DNA from: Cupriavidus sp. U2
Lineage (GTDB): Bacteria; Pseudomonadota; Gammaproteobacteria; Burkholderiales; Burkholderiaceae
NCBI RefSeq assembly: GCF_009663685.2
Contig: NZ_RCOG02000027.1
Coordinates: 550,348 to 614,347, forward strand
Reading direction: 5' to 3'
DNA length: 64,000 nt
Both the position numbers and the translations under genes were made by a program. This document shows positions 27,630 to 37,071 of the stretch, piece after piece (within the stretch, counting starts at the first letter, position 1; each line of letters starts with the position of its first letter). The notes beneath the pieces are model-generated. The model did no database searches, was not told the origin of the DNA, and worked only from the letters and a program-made list of their open reading frames with translations.

Positions 27630-28231
27630 CACGTTCCAGCATACTGATTCCGCTGGTCGTCGCGGCTACAGTCATGATCATCGGCTGCGCGTCGCCCGAG
27701 CCGCGCTATTTCACATTGGCAGCACGTTCATCCGACACAGCAAGGGCCGCACCGGGAAGCGCAGGCCGTACAGCCGAGCCGCGATGGATCGAGGTCAGGC
27801 CAGTGCGTGTCCCCGAGCGCCTGAATCGCGCTCAGTTGGTGGTGAGCGACGGCGCTGACGGTGGTGTGAAGTTGCTCGACACATCTCGCTGGATGTCGCC
27901 ATTGCCGGACGAGCTTCGCGATGCACTGTCGCAGCGTTTGCAGTCTAGTCTTGATGCGGTCGATATCTACCAGCACGGCCTGCCGGCCACCCAGCCAGCC
28001 GTGCGCGTGACGGCCGAGGTAGTCATCCTCGACGCCGACTTGGGAGAGCGGGCCGCAGCAACCATCGCCTGGACCGTGAAGCGTCTGCCAGACGGCAAGA
28101 CCCTGAGTGGCCGTACCGAAGCCGAGGTGCCTGCGCCCGGGCAAGTGGATGGCGTGGTGAATGCTTATCGGCAAATCCTGGCCGCAACGGCGGCCGACAT
28201 AGCAACCAGCGTGCTGGCCCTTGAGCGATAG
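27626..28231 (+). CDS. pqiC: PqiC-type outer-membrane lipoprotein, 201 aa
   Basis: The signal ends in lipobox IIGC, followed by ASPEPRYFTL, the usual opening of PqiC/DUF330 lipoproteins (an early YFTL/YYTL strand). Middle segments WIEVRPVRVPERLNRAQLVV and DTSRWMSPLPDELRDALSQRL match the family. The ATG overlaps the pqiB stop by four bases. It should sit in the inner leaflet of the outer membrane as the acceptor for the PqiB tube, and it closes the operon. Confidence 0.88.
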   Translation: MTRSSILIPLVVAATVMIIGCASPEPRYFTLAARSSDTARAAPGSAGRTAEPRWIEVRPVRVPERLNRAQLVVSDGADGGVKLLDTSRWMSPLPDELRDALSQRLQSSLDAVDIYQHGLPATQPAVRVTAEVVILDADLGERAAATIAWTVKRLPDGKTLSGRTEAEVPAPGQVDGVVNAYRQILAATAADIATSVLALER

Positions 28232-28435
28232 AGAAGAAGCACCGGGTACGTTGGATAAGATGAAGTAACCGGACGCCTCGGCTGGTTGCGTCACAGGTCC
28301 CTGCCCGCTTCCGGCGTTGGTCGCCGTGGGGATCGCCACCGCAGGCCCTTGTATGAGGCAGTACGTCCCCCCAACTTGCCGAAGCGTATGGGAAGTCTCG
28401 GGTTCGACGCGAACCTGATGGACAAAGGAATGGGG

Positions 28436-30352
28436 CTACGGATTACCAGAACCGACGGGAAAGATCGTCTTCTTTAGCGCAGCCGGATTGATTGGTTTCA
28501 CAATGTGACCATTGAATCCCGCCTCAGCGACACGGTCCCGTACGGCTGTCTCACTGAATCCGGTTAATGCGTAGAAGCGCGTGTGGTTCAACTTTGCAAA
28601 CTCGCGGAGTTCTTCGATCAACTCGTATCCGTCCATATCGGGCATTGCCAGATCGATCAGCGCGACATCGGGAACAAAGGTGGAAACCTTGTGGATGGCA
28701 GACACCCCATCGTAGGCAACTTCTATGGCGTGCCCTTCCATTTGTAGAAACATGCCAAGGCTGTCTGCAGCATCGTGGTTATCGTCGACAATCAGTATTT
28801 TCATGCCGGATACGGAAGGCTCTGTCATATGGGGTTCTTCTGGTGCAGACGTTTGCGTCGCAATAGGCAACTGTATGGTGAACGTGCTTCCTTGTCCGGG
28901 TCCAGTGCTGGTGGCGCTAATTGATCCAGCATGTTTTTCGATGATCGATTTGCACAGAGACAGGCCGATCCCCAGGCCACCGGTTGCGCTATAACCGGGT
29001 TCGTCGACTTGAACAAATAGATTGAAGATGTCCGAGAGCATATCGCGCGGAATGCCGCGGCCCTGATCGGCAATGGAAATGGTGCCAATCTTGTCCCAGG
29101 CTTTGCACTCCACGACTATCGTCGTTCCTTCAGCAGAGAATTTCGACGCGTTGTTCAGGACGTTTTGCAGGACCTGACTAAGACGCGTAAGGTCGCCGAA
29201 CACATGGAAGTTCTCGTCGCACAGTTGCAACTCAATTCGCTGTTGCTTTGCGGCCAAGAGCGGCAAGCAAGCCTCCAACCCTGTCTCAATCACCGTTTGA
29301 ATCGGGAGGACTGTGCTTCGCAACTCCAGCTTCCCTACAGCCATCCGCCCGACATCCAGGAGGTCGTCGACCAGCCGGCTGAGGTGACGCAGTTGACGGA
29401 GGACAACGCTGAGATTTGCTCTGACAAGGCCGCCATCGTCCGGATGTTTTTCAATGATCGCGGTTGCGTTAAACATCGGGGCGAGAGGGTTCCTGAGCTC
29501 ATGAGCTAACGTAGCCAGGAACTCATTCATTCTCCGCGCAGACGCTTCGACTTCCTCCAGGTGTCTGCGCTCGCTCATGTCGCGGGTTATCTTCGCGAAG
29601 CCCACTAACTGATGATGCTCGTCATAGACGGCCGTCAGCGTGACGCTCGCCCAAAACTGGGTGCCGTCCTTTCGCACCCGCCACCCTTCATCTTGCACAC
29701 GGCCCTGATCCCTGGCGATGGAGAGAAGGCGTTCCGGCTTGCCGGAGGTTCGATCCTCTGGCGAATAGAAAACTGAGAAGTGCTGGCCGACAATTTCGCG
29801 GCTCGCGTAGCCCTTTATGCGGTTGGCTCCAACGTTCCAACTTGCGACGCGGCCTTCCGTGTCGAGCATAAAGATCGCATAGTCGTACACGTTCTGCACG
29901 AGAAGTCGGAAAGTCGACTCGCTTTCCCGCAGGCGCTCGGAGGACTCCATCTGTTGCGTGACGTCCCGAATCACCATTCCCATGCCCATCAGCACATCGT
30001 CACTGTTGTGGACGGCCGTGATACTGTTGCTGCACCAAAAGCGGCTACCGTCCTTACGCATCAGCCAGCCGCCATCTTCGAGTTTGCGATGACGTTGGGT
30101 CAGAAGGAGTGCCTTCTGCGGCCAACCTCGCGCGATCGCGTCTTCTGTGTATAGCCGCGAGAAGTGCAAGCCAATAGCCTCAGATCCGTCGTATCCCAAC
30201 ATGCGTTGCGCCCCCCGATTCCAGCTTGTAATGACACCATTTATATCGAGAAGAACGATTGCATAGTCGGCCACCGTATCCACGAACGTAAGGAACAGAT
30301 CCTGTTGATCTGGGGGAATATTTGACGCGGGGTTGTGGGTGGGGGCAGACAT
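28436..30352 (-). CDS. Hybrid sensor histidine kinase with two PAS domains and a receiver, 638 aa
   Basis: Domains in order: PAS 1 (about residues 20-135, YAIVLLDINGVITSWNRGA), PAS 2 (about 150-260, YAIFMLDTEGRVASWNVGA, each with a PAC-like segment), a HisKA dimerisation helix with the phospho-acceptor in LAHELRNPLAPM (His near 280), an ATPase domain (QVLQNVLNNASKF, ISIADQGRGIP, GGLGIGLSLCKSI), and a C-terminal receiver (ILIVDDNHDAADSL, phospho-Asp in VALIDLAMPDMDGY). No membrane helix is seen, so it is cytoplasmic and senses an internal or redox cue. No partner output gene is adjacent. Confidence 0.92.
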   Translation of the reverse strand: MSAPTHNPASNIPPDQQDLFLTFVDTVADYAIVLLDINGVITSWNRGAQRMLGYDGSEAIGLHFSRLYTEDAIARGWPQKALLLTQRHRKLEDGGWLMRKDGSRFWCSNSITAVHNSDDVLMGMGMVIRDVTQQMESSERLRESESTFRLLVQNVYDYAIFMLDTEGRVASWNVGANRIKGYASREIVGQHFSVFYSPEDRTSGKPERLLSIARDQGRVQDEGWRVRKDGTQFWASVTLTAVYDEHHQLVGFAKITRDMSERRHLEEVEASARRMNEFLATLAHELRNPLAPMFNATAIIEKHPDDGGLVRANLSVVLRQLRHLSRLVDDLLDVGRMAVGKLELRSTVLPIQTVIETGLEACLPLLAAKQQRIELQLCDENFHVFGDLTRLSQVLQNVLNNASKFSAEGTTIVVECKAWDKIGTISIADQGRGIPRDMLSDIFNLFVQVDEPGYSATGGLGIGLSLCKSIIEKHAGSISATSTGPGQGSTFTIQLPIATQTSAPEEPHMTEPSVSGMKILIVDDNHDAADSLGMFLQMEGHAIEVAYDGVSAIHKVSTFVPDVALIDLAMPDMDGYELIEELREFAKLNHTRFYALTGFSETAVRDRVAEAGFNGHIVKPINPAALKKTIFPVGSGNP

Positions 30353-30856
30353 AGAGACTCGTTGATTGGTCTACTATAGTCCTCCAATGCGTCAACATCT
30401 GATGTCGGCCTCTGTCCTACGCGGAATACCATGGGGGCGCTAGGCGCCTCGCCATTCGAGCAAATGCATTCCTGGAATGCTGAAGGTGCAAGAAGGCTCG
30501 GTGGGGGAGGTATTCCGTCGATCATTTTCCTTTCGCGGCACCAAAGCTCACCGATTCGCCGCGCCACGCCGAGACCCGGACCCGTCCGTCTCCACCTGCC
30601 GCCTCGGCGGGTATGACCTCCACGGAGCTCCCCCAATCGCCGATTCTAGCCACGCCGCAACGTACCGCTACCCGACCGGAAAGGGGGTTTTCGGGGTGCG
30701 TCACCGCACAGACACGCGGCACCGCCTTGGCCCGTGCCGCGCCACGAACGCACCGCTCGAGGCAGTCCAGCGGAATGGCTCCCTCTGTTCCAGGGCGGGC
30801 TATGACGTTGCAACGCAAACGCCACGCCTGAAACGGTCACAAAAGGCACACGCCAA
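30353..30856. other. Intergenic region without recognised genes
   Basis: These 504 bp contain only short overlapping frames on both strands with no family features. The left end, immediately upstream of the histidine kinase, is AT-richer (TTGATT...TATAGT on the + strand near 30363-30378) and probably holds its promoter. Nothing else was recognised. Confidence 0.5.
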
Positions 30857-31141
30857 TTAACGATAGGGCTCGTGCTGCGAGCACAGAGCGCCTGGCGCGC
30901 TTTGGACGTTGCTCCCCTCCTCGCTGTCGTCGTGAGCCATCATCAGGGCCACCGGCGTTTCAGCGTCTCCCCAACCGGGCACCACATCGACACCGCAGAT
31001 GGGGCCAGTATGGTCGCCCATCAGGGCATGAGCTGGCAGGTTGCCATGTCCCTTTCCGGAAACCGATTGCAGGGCAATAATCAACTCATCGACCGTCAGG
31101 CCGATCTGCTCGATAGTATTCGCGTTCATCGTCAGTTCCAT
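30857..31141 (-). CDS. Small hypothetical protein, 94 aa
   Basis: The convincing part begins with MNANTIEQIGLTVDELIIALQ, followed by GKGHGNLPAHALMGDHTG, a strand IC-GVDVVPGW, and a hydrophilic tail. It resembles small proteins with a GKG-N-PV-x-D core seen near mobile or phage genes, but no family is named with confidence. Starts at 31141 (MELTMNA) and 31129 (MNANT) are both possible; GAGG lies close before the first. Codon use looks real only from this point, so the longer frame to 31255 is not used. Confidence 0.5.
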   Translation of the reverse strand: MELTMNANTIEQIGLTVDELIIALQSVSGKGHGNLPAHALMGDHTGPICGVDVVPGWGDAETPVALMMAHDDSEEGSNVQSAPGALCSQHEPYR

Positions 31142-31543
31142 TGCCTCGATACAGCTTGTATTTTTTAGCCAGCCTTCTCCACGAAACCGCTGGAGCCGCG
31201 GCTCCAGACAGGACCGACGCGATCTGGCTAGCATATGTGCTCGGGGCCTCTTCATAACTGGCCGCGGCGTATGCTCCAGCGGGAGCTAGCCAGTATTAGC
31301 GCGGGTGTAGCCCGGCATTTGACATTCCGGGACTACTGTTTGACGCATTGGGACACCTCGGGGAAAACCTGGTGGAGGACAGCCATTTGCAGCCGTTTCC
31401 CCTGCACATTCCCCCGTAAGTTGAAACGACCGCTCCATCGTGCGCCGTACGCCAGCCAGGGACGGTCGGTGCCGTTGTGTTTCAAAACGGGCGAGAGAGG
31501 GCGTAAACTGGGCCGTAACAAGCATATCGGCCGGGGGTGCACC
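31142..31543. other. Divergent intergenic region, hypothetical / VOC gene
   Basis: The 402 bp between two divergent genes show no supported coding frame. A short perfect repeat AGCCGCGGCT lies at about 31195-31204. Promoters for both flanking genes should be here, but no clear -35/-10 pair was identified. Confidence 0.45.
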
Positions 31544-31927
31544 ATGAGCGTACAGCTTAATCACACTATCGTCTGGTGCGGCGACAAACAGAAGTCGACT
31601 CAGTTTCTAGTGGACATTCTGGGTCTGCCAAGCCCTGTAGAGTTCGGGCATATGCTGGTAGTTCAACTGGACAACGGTGTTTCGCTTGACTTCTTCGAAC
31701 GCGAAGGTGCGATTTCCATGCAGCATTACGCGTTTCTAATCAGCGAGAGCGAGTTCGATCAGGTCTTCTCACGTATTCGAGACCGAGGGCTCCCCTATTG
31801 GGCCGATCCTGGTAAGCAACGTGCCAGCGAAACCTATCTGCACAACGGTGGCCGCGGACTTTATTTCGATGACCCTGACGGTCATTTGCTCGAGGTCATG
31901 ACTCGCCCTTACGCGCTGGGCGCCTGA
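31544..31927 (+). CDS. VOC (glyoxalase/bleomycin-resistance/dioxygenase) superfamily protein, 127 aa
   Basis: The paired beta-alpha-beta-beta-beta modules of the vicinal-oxygen-chelate fold are visible: LNHTIVWCGDKQKSTQFLVDILGLP opens the first and QHYAFLISESEFDQVFSRIRDRGL the second. The closing GRGLYFDDPDGHLLEVM is the classical end. Candidate metal ligands are His near residue 7, His near 62 and Glu near 119. GGGGG lies six bases before ATG 31544; the longer frame upstream is not supported. The substrate is unknown. Confidence 0.85.
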   Translation: MSVQLNHTIVWCGDKQKSTQFLVDILGLPSPVEFGHMLVVQLDNGVSLDFFEREGAISMQHYAFLISESEFDQVFSRIRDRGLPYWADPGKQRASETYLHNGGRGLYFDDPDGHLLEVMTRPYALGA

Positions 31928-32070
31928 GCGCGAGCGAGCTCGCAGCCATGTTTCGCATCTTCATCGGATGCTATGGCGCCTGGATGCCTCAGACGAGCAC
32001 CTGCCTCATCGTGCCATTCAGGTGATGTGGTTGCCCGGAGGGTGTCCGGCCAACCACACCACGGCAACTA

Positions 32071-33822
32071 TTACCTGGCTCCTGCCTTGTTGATGGACTG
32101 CATCACCGCTTCGGTCATCTGGTCGATCGTGAAGCTGGCTGGCCTCTGGCTTGGGGGATAGTCCTTGAACGTTTGGAGGAATGGACCCACGCGCGACGAT
32201 GCATAACTGATCATGTACGCGTTCTTTGCCGTCCAGTCGTAATATTGGTCGGAAACGATGTCCGCCCGCTCGTAGGGGTCCATGCGCAGGTTGAACGCCT
32301 TCGGCACGCGCAAGCACGTGAACGGGTTGGCCCACACTTCGAAGCCGCCCGGATGCCGCTGCTCACAGAAAACGAACTTCCAGTCGTTGTGCCGCATCGC
32401 CACTAATACGCCATCGTCGTTGAAGTAGAAGAAATCCTGGCGAGGGCCGGTGTTCGTCTGTCCGGTCAAGTATGGCAGGAAGTTATAGCCGTCCAGATGC
32501 ACCTTGAAGGTCTTTCCACCAATGCTCGCACCCTTTAGCAAGCGGTCCTTGATGTCGGTATCGCCGGCTGCTGCAAGCAAGGTCGGGAACCAGTCGAGCC
32601 CGGAGATCATGGTCGTCGACACGGTGCCGGGCTTGATGCGGCCCGGCCACCGGATCATTGCCGGAACGCGGAACGCACCCTCCCAGTTGGTATCCTTCTC
32701 GCTTCTGAACGGCGTGGTCGCGGCGTCCGGCCACGACCACTGATTGGGGCCATTGTCGGTTGTGTAGATCACGATCGTATTGTCCGCAACCTTCAGATCG
32801 TCGAGCGATTTCAGAAGCTTACCGACATCTCCATCGTGCTCAAGCATGCCATCGGCGTATTCATTACCGGGCATGCCACTCTGGCCTTGCATGGACTCGC
32901 GGACATGCGTGAAGGCATGCATGCGTGTCGTGTTCATCCACACGAAAAACGGTTTATCAGCCTTGACCTGCTTTTCCATAAAGCCGATCGCAGCCGCGGT
33001 GGTTTCGTCGTCGATCGTCTCCATCCGCTTGCGGTTCAGGGGGCCGGTGTCCTCAATCTTGCCGTCCGCGAAGGAATGGAGAACGCCGCGCGGGGCGTTT
33101 GCCTTGACCCAGGCCGTGTCGTTCTTCGGGTAGTAGGGGCGCTCAGGCTCCTCTTCCGCGTTCAGGTGGTAGAGGTTGCCAAAGAACTCGTCGAAGCCGT
33201 GTGCGGTAGGCAAGTACTCGTTCCTGTCGCCCAGGTGGTTCTTGCCGAATTGACCCGTTGCATAGCCAAGCGGCTTCAGCGCCTGGGCGATGGTCACGTT
33301 CTGCGCCTGCAAGCCGATCGGCGAGCCGGGGATGCCCACCTTTAGCAAGCCCGTGCGCAAGCCACTTTCACCAGTAATGAAAGTAGAGCGCCCCGCTGTA
33401 CAGCTGTTCTCGCCGTAGTAGTCCGTGAGCATCATCCCTTCGGCGGCAATGCGGTCGATATTGGGCGTTCGGTAGCCAACCACGCCGTGGCTGTAGGCGC
33501 TGATGTTGGCTTGACCGATGTCATCCCCGAAAATGACCAATATGTTTGGCTTCTTGCCAGACGGCGAGGTGGCTGCCAACGCGGGCGCGGAAGCGGCAGG
33601 CACCGGCACGTTGGCCGCCACGGGCGGATTCTCCCTGGCCGGCACAGGCGCAGCCGCGCTGGAATCCGGCGCCGGAGCGGGCGCTTGTGCCGCCGGCTGC
33701 TGTGTCTTTGGGGACTCGTCCTTCTTGCCACACCCCGTGATCGCGAGGACCGCTGTCAGCGTGGCCAGCATCAACAAGCTGCAGCCCGTCTGTCTCGCCC
33801 TCCCTTCCTTGCCTCGATGCAT
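32071..33822 (-). CDS. Lipoprotein arylsulfatase-family hydrolase, 583 aa
   Basis: ATG 33822 has GGGAGG seven bases upstream and is preferred to ATG 33846. A signal with lipobox ITGC is followed by a Pro/Ala linker of about 65 residues, then the sulfatase fold. Metal-binding DD is in ILVIFGDDIGQANI, and the formylglycine motif is C-T-A-G-R in NSCTAGRSTFITG (Cys near residue 140), of the C-x-A-x-R kind. The later TDNGP and WPGRIKPG segments are typical of arylsulfatases. It probably acts on an organic sulfate in the periplasm or at the surface. No formylglycine-generating enzyme is adjacent. Confidence 0.9.
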   Translation of the reverse strand: MHRGKEGRARQTGCSLLMLATLTAVLAITGCGKKDESPKTQQPAAQAPAPAPDSSAAAPVPARENPPVAANVPVPAASAPALAATSPSGKKPNILVIFGDDIGQANISAYSHGVVGYRTPNIDRIAAEGMMLTDYYGENSCTAGRSTFITGESGLRTGLLKVGIPGSPIGLQAQNVTIAQALKPLGYATGQFGKNHLGDRNEYLPTAHGFDEFFGNLYHLNAEEEPERPYYPKNDTAWVKANAPRGVLHSFADGKIEDTGPLNRKRMETIDDETTAAAIGFMEKQVKADKPFFVWMNTTRMHAFTHVRESMQGQSGMPGNEYADGMLEHDGDVGKLLKSLDDLKVADNTIVIYTTDNGPNQWSWPDAATTPFRSEKDTNWEGAFRVPAMIRWPGRIKPGTVSTTMISGLDWFPTLLAAAGDTDIKDRLLKGASIGGKTFKVHLDGYNFLPYLTGQTNTGPRQDFFYFNDDGVLVAMRHNDWKFVFCEQRHPGGFEVWANPFTCLRVPKAFNLRMDPYERADIVSDQYYDWTAKNAYMISYASSRVGPFLQTFKDYPPSQRPASFTIDQMTEAVMQSINKAGAR

Positions 33823-34220
33823 TTCCCGCCTCCCTTCATTGTCCACCGTCGGTTTGTTACTGCTCTCATCGCCTTTTGCACAACAGCATTGCGGTCATTG
33901 CGCCGCACACGAATGCGGCGCAGGCAAAGCACAGTGAAAGTGCCCTCGCAGGCCACGTCGAGGACTGAAAGCCGGTGGCCCGCGCGTGACTCTCCCTCCG
34001 CAATGCAAGAATCTCGCGCGGAATGCACCTTGAGGCTATCGTTGCAGAAGACAACGCCAAGCGGAATTCAGAATTTTCTGACCGAGATCTTAGTGATCTT
34101 TGAATGCGACACGTGCCGCGGGCGAAGCGATGGGCACAGCGCGAACGGCCGCACCCATCATCGGCGAGGAATATCGCGGGTTGGCGGCGAGGAATTTTCC
34201 GCCATCTTGCGCAATGCCAT
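33823..34220. other. Intergenic region without recognised genes
   Basis: About 400 bp between the sulfatase start and a small hypothetical gene. Frames on both strands overlap each other and show no family features. The part near 34060-34105 is AT-richer and could hold the sulfatase promoter. Nothing more specific is visible. Confidence 0.4.
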
Positions 34221-34514
34221 TCAAGCAGCTGCCTGCGGACTCCCCGTTGGCCTGCCCCGACTGGTTCGCAAATAGGCGGCACCCGCCTCGCTGACTTTCA
34301 CTTCAGCGCCGCCGGGTGAATGGATGCGTGTCAGATAACCGCGCGCATTGGCTTCCTCCCAAACCGGCAGGCGGGGGCATGAGGTGCGCCAGGCTTCGAT
34401 GACCTCGATGTAAGGTCGTGCATCGGGTCCGATCCATTCAAGAAGATCAAGGACCAGAGACTCGACGGCATCGGGTAAGTCCGTTTCGGCGTGGCGGAAT
34501 GGAAGATCGGTCAT
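34221..34514 (-). CDS. Small conserved-looking hypothetical protein, 97 aa
   Basis: The core LLEWIGPDARPYIEVIEAWRTSCPRLPVWEEANARGYL is strongly patterned, with a Trp-Arg-Thr-Ser-Cys-Pro-Arg-Leu-Pro-Val-Trp-Glu segment of a type I associate with conserved uncharacterised proteins of beta-proteobacteria. It ends as a possible winged fold (VKVSEAGAAYL). GGAG lies seven bases before the ATG. Function is unknown; it has no operon partner. Confidence 0.72.
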   Translation of the reverse strand: MTDLPFRHAETDLPDAVESLVLDLLEWIGPDARPYIEVIEAWRTSCPRLPVWEEANARGYLTRIHSPGGAEVKVSEAGAAYLRTSRGRPTGSPQAAA

Positions 34515-34765
34515 GGCAGCGCTCCGGTTCCAACTCAGGCGCTACCAGTATAGGTTTAGGAAGAGGGCATCCCGATTCGGCGCTATCACCCCATTATCTG
34601 GGTCGTCCGCAGATGTCGGGGCGTCCGCCTAAATCAAGTGTTGGCACGGGGTGCCTTTTGTGCCGAGGGCGCGGCTTGAGCCGCGCCGGTAGCAGCACGA
34701 ACCCCGGAGCGACATGCTGAACGATGGCCTGAGACGGCCATCTGGGGATTCACCATGCTCGTACG

Positions 34766-34984
34766 TCATGCTCCATCGGTGAACGCATCTCTCCTGTCCG
34801 TGACGCGCGCGCCATCGGAGAACACGTCGAACTTTGACGTCAGCCCGCCATCGCTATAGGGATCCCGCGGGCCCACCGTGTTGGCGCCGTCGGTGTAGAC
34901 ATCCCGCGACCCCACCCCCGCATAGGCCACACCAGCGGTGAGTGCCGCGCTCGCCGCTGCGAGCAAGAAGATTGTTCTTACCAT
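34766..34984 (-). CDS. Small secreted protein with four D-x-x-x-D-G repeats, 72 aa
   Basis: A signal peptide of about 22 residues (cleavage near VAYA-GVG) precedes a mature part that is almost entirely repeats: DVYTDGA, DPYSDGG, DVFSDGA and DAFTDGA, spaced about 12-15 residues. The start is fixed by GGGGG six bases before the ATG. Regular acidic D-x-Y/F-T/S-D-G units could bind Ca2+ or another cation, but no known repeat family was matched. It stands alone. Confidence 0.7.
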   Translation of the reverse strand: MVRTIFLLAAASAALTAGVAYAGVGSRDVYTDGANTVGPRDPYSDGGLTSKFDVFSDGARVTDRRDAFTDGA

Positions 34985-35400
34985 TTTTCACCCCCATTAA
35001 CGTGGTTGGAAGAACGACCGAAGCTCAGTTTGTGCCGCTCAACTTCGTACCCGTCAATGTAGGCGTCGACCGCGCGTACGCGTATGGGGAACTTGTCCGA
35101 AAAGCTCCTAGGGGAACGCCCTATTCGTGGAATTCCGCGCCACATCCGTGCGAACAGGAATCGAATCGGCGGGCAGCACGGGAAAATCCGCCATGAGTAT
35201 CCAGGTTTGCCGCCAAATCTGCATGACACGTTGAATCGATCCTTACCCCCATTGGGAATCTGGCATAAATTCTAAGGAGTTTTATGCTGCGCCCGTGCCA
35301 GCGTGCTTGGCAAAGGCGTAATACCGCGCACAAGCGCCGTCATTGTGGCCGAGAAGAAGCCTGAAGTTCCGAAGGTCTGCCCCATGATTGGAAGCAAGCC
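34985..35400. other. Divergent intergenic region, repeat protein / histidine kinase
   Basis: The 416 bp contain short frames with no family features. Promoters for the small repeat protein (-) and the MASE1 kinase (+) should lie here. AT-richer DNA at about 35260-35290 may be the kinase promoter. No tRNA or other RNA gene was recognised. Confidence 0.45.
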
Positions 35401-37071
35401 ATGCAGAACATCACGCAATCCGCGCGGTCCCATCCCTTTTTTAGTACTGCTCTCGTCGCCCTGGCGTACTTCGCCGGTGCAAAGGTCGGACTTTCCTATG
35501 CGATGGTGGGAGGCGCCGTGTCTCTCGTCTGGCCCTCCAGCGGGATCGCTCTGGCGGCCCTGCTTGTTCTGGGTATCCAGGGTGCTCCCGGAATCGCGAT
35601 CGGCTCGGTTGCAGCCAACATGTCGGTGGGCGTGCCGACTCGGGTAGCGCTGGTCATCGGGCTTGGCGCGATGACCGCGTCCCTGCTGGGGTGGCTATCA
35701 TTGACGCGTTTTGTGCGATTCCGGTGCACCATGGATCGCAGCAAGGACGTCATCGCCTTTATCGTCCTCGGTGCGACGACCAGTACGACAGTGAGCGCGC
35801 TCATCGGCGCCAGTGCGCTCGTAGCAGCGGGGCTCGCGCATCCCGGCGAATTCGCCCCTGCCCTTCTGCAATGGTGGCTCGGGGACATGATGGGCGTTCT
35901 GGTCGTGGCTCCTGCGCTCCTGACATCGATCTCGTATCCAAACCCCATCCACTCTGCCAAACTGGCCTCGGAAGCGTGTGCACTTGCCCTTGCGACGGCG
36001 TGGATCAGCTATCTCATCTTCGGCGCCGGCGAACTCGCAGGGCATGGGTACTATCCTGCTGCACTGGCAGTGTTCCCGTTCACCATCTGGGCGGCATTGC
36101 GCTTTGACCACTGGGGCACATGCCTCTCGACATTGCTTGTTTCGATCATCGCCATCTGGGGCACCACACACGGCACCGGTCCCTTTGCAGGCGCAACGTC
36201 GGTGGACAGTCTGGTCAGATGGTGCGCATTTACCAACGTCGTGGCCCTTGCCGGGCCGCTGCTCGTAGCGGCACATGCCCAGGAAAAGCGAATCCAGTGG
36301 CTCCTGCTCGCCTCCCACGTCATGCTGGAGACGCGCGTACAAGAACGAACCCAGGAACTCGAGCGCGCGAACCAGGAGTTGAGGAAGGAGATCGCGCGAC
36401 GCCGCCTGCTCGAAGCCGAACTGATCCGGAGCGGCGATCTGCAGCAGAGGCTCATCGGCCAGGAATTGCACGATGGCCTTGGCCAGCACCTCACCAGCCT
36501 GGACTTCTACTGTGTGGCGCTGAGCGAGGAATTGCAGAAGCATCGCCATCCGGCAGCCCCCAGCGCCGAGAAGATCGTCGAACTGGTCAAGCAGGCCGCT
36601 CTGATGACACGCAAGGTCGCGCACGGGCTGGATCCTGTCGCCATGGAGGCAGGTGGCTTGACCGCTGCCCTGCAAGCCCTGGTCACGACGACGCGTTCGG
36701 TGAACGGCATCGACTGCGCGCTCCAGGTCAAGTCACCGGCGGACTTCCTGGCGCCGCCGATGCAAAACCATCTCTTCCGCGCGGCACAGGAAGCAGTCAA
36801 CAATGCGCTCAAATACAGCCACGGCAGCCACATATGGATCGAGCTGGATCGCGACAGCGGTTTTCAGCAGCTCTCTATCAGTGATGATGGCGTCGGTCTC
36901 GCCGAAGACCAGCTGGCACATGGCACAGGGCTGGGACTGCACAACCTGCGCCATCGGGCGAGTCTGCTTGGGGGATCGTGCACGGTCTCCTGCAATAGCT
37001 GGGGCGGTACCACGGTCGCAATCCGCTTCCCGATACCGGAGAGCCCGGACGATGCAAGGAACATCATATAG
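35401..37071 (+). CDS. MASE1-domain sensor histidine kinase (NarX/UhpB type), 556 aa
   Basis: The first ~300 residues carry about eight membrane helices of the MASE1 type (VALAYFAGAKVGLSYAMVGG, VSLVWPSSGIALAALLVLG, GWLSLTRFVRF). A coiled-coil linker (ELERANQELRKEIARRRLLEAE) follows. The HisKA_3 dimerisation motif is IGQELHDGLGQHLTSL with the phospho-acceptor His. The ATPase domain has AAQEAVNNALKYS, SISDDGVGL and GTGLGLHNLRHR. GGAAG lies seven bases before the ATG. It is paired with the NarL-type regulator that overlaps its 3' end, and should phosphorylate it. Confidence 0.93.
   Translation: MQNITQSARSHPFFSTALVALAYFAGAKVGLSYAMVGGAVSLVWPSSGIALAALLVLGIQGAPGIAIGSVAANMSVGVPTRVALVIGLGAMTASLLGWLSLTRFVRFRCTMDRSKDVIAFIVLGATTSTTVSALIGASALVAAGLAHPGEFAPALLQWWLGDMMGVLVVAPALLTSISYPNPIHSAKLASEACALALATAWISYLIFGAGELAGHGYYPAALAVFPFTIWAALRFDHWGTCLSTLLVSIIAIWGTTHGTGPFAGATSVDSLVRWCAFTNVVALAGPLLVAAHAQEKRIQWLLLASHVMLETRVQERTQELERANQELRKEIARRRLLEAELIRSGDLQQRLIGQELHDGLGQHLTSLDFYCVALSEELQKHRHPAAPSAEKIVELVKQAALMTRKVAHGLDPVAMEAGGLTAALQALVTTTRSVNGIDCALQVKSPADFLAPPMQNHLFRAAQEAVNNALKYSHGSHIWIELDRDSGFQQLSISDDGVGLAEDQLAHGTGLGLHNLRHRASLLGGSCTVSCNSWGGTTVAIRFPIPESPDDARNII

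Noticed and set aside
30400-30860. Overlapping short frames on both strands
   Set aside because: None has a convincing start, domain or codon pattern.
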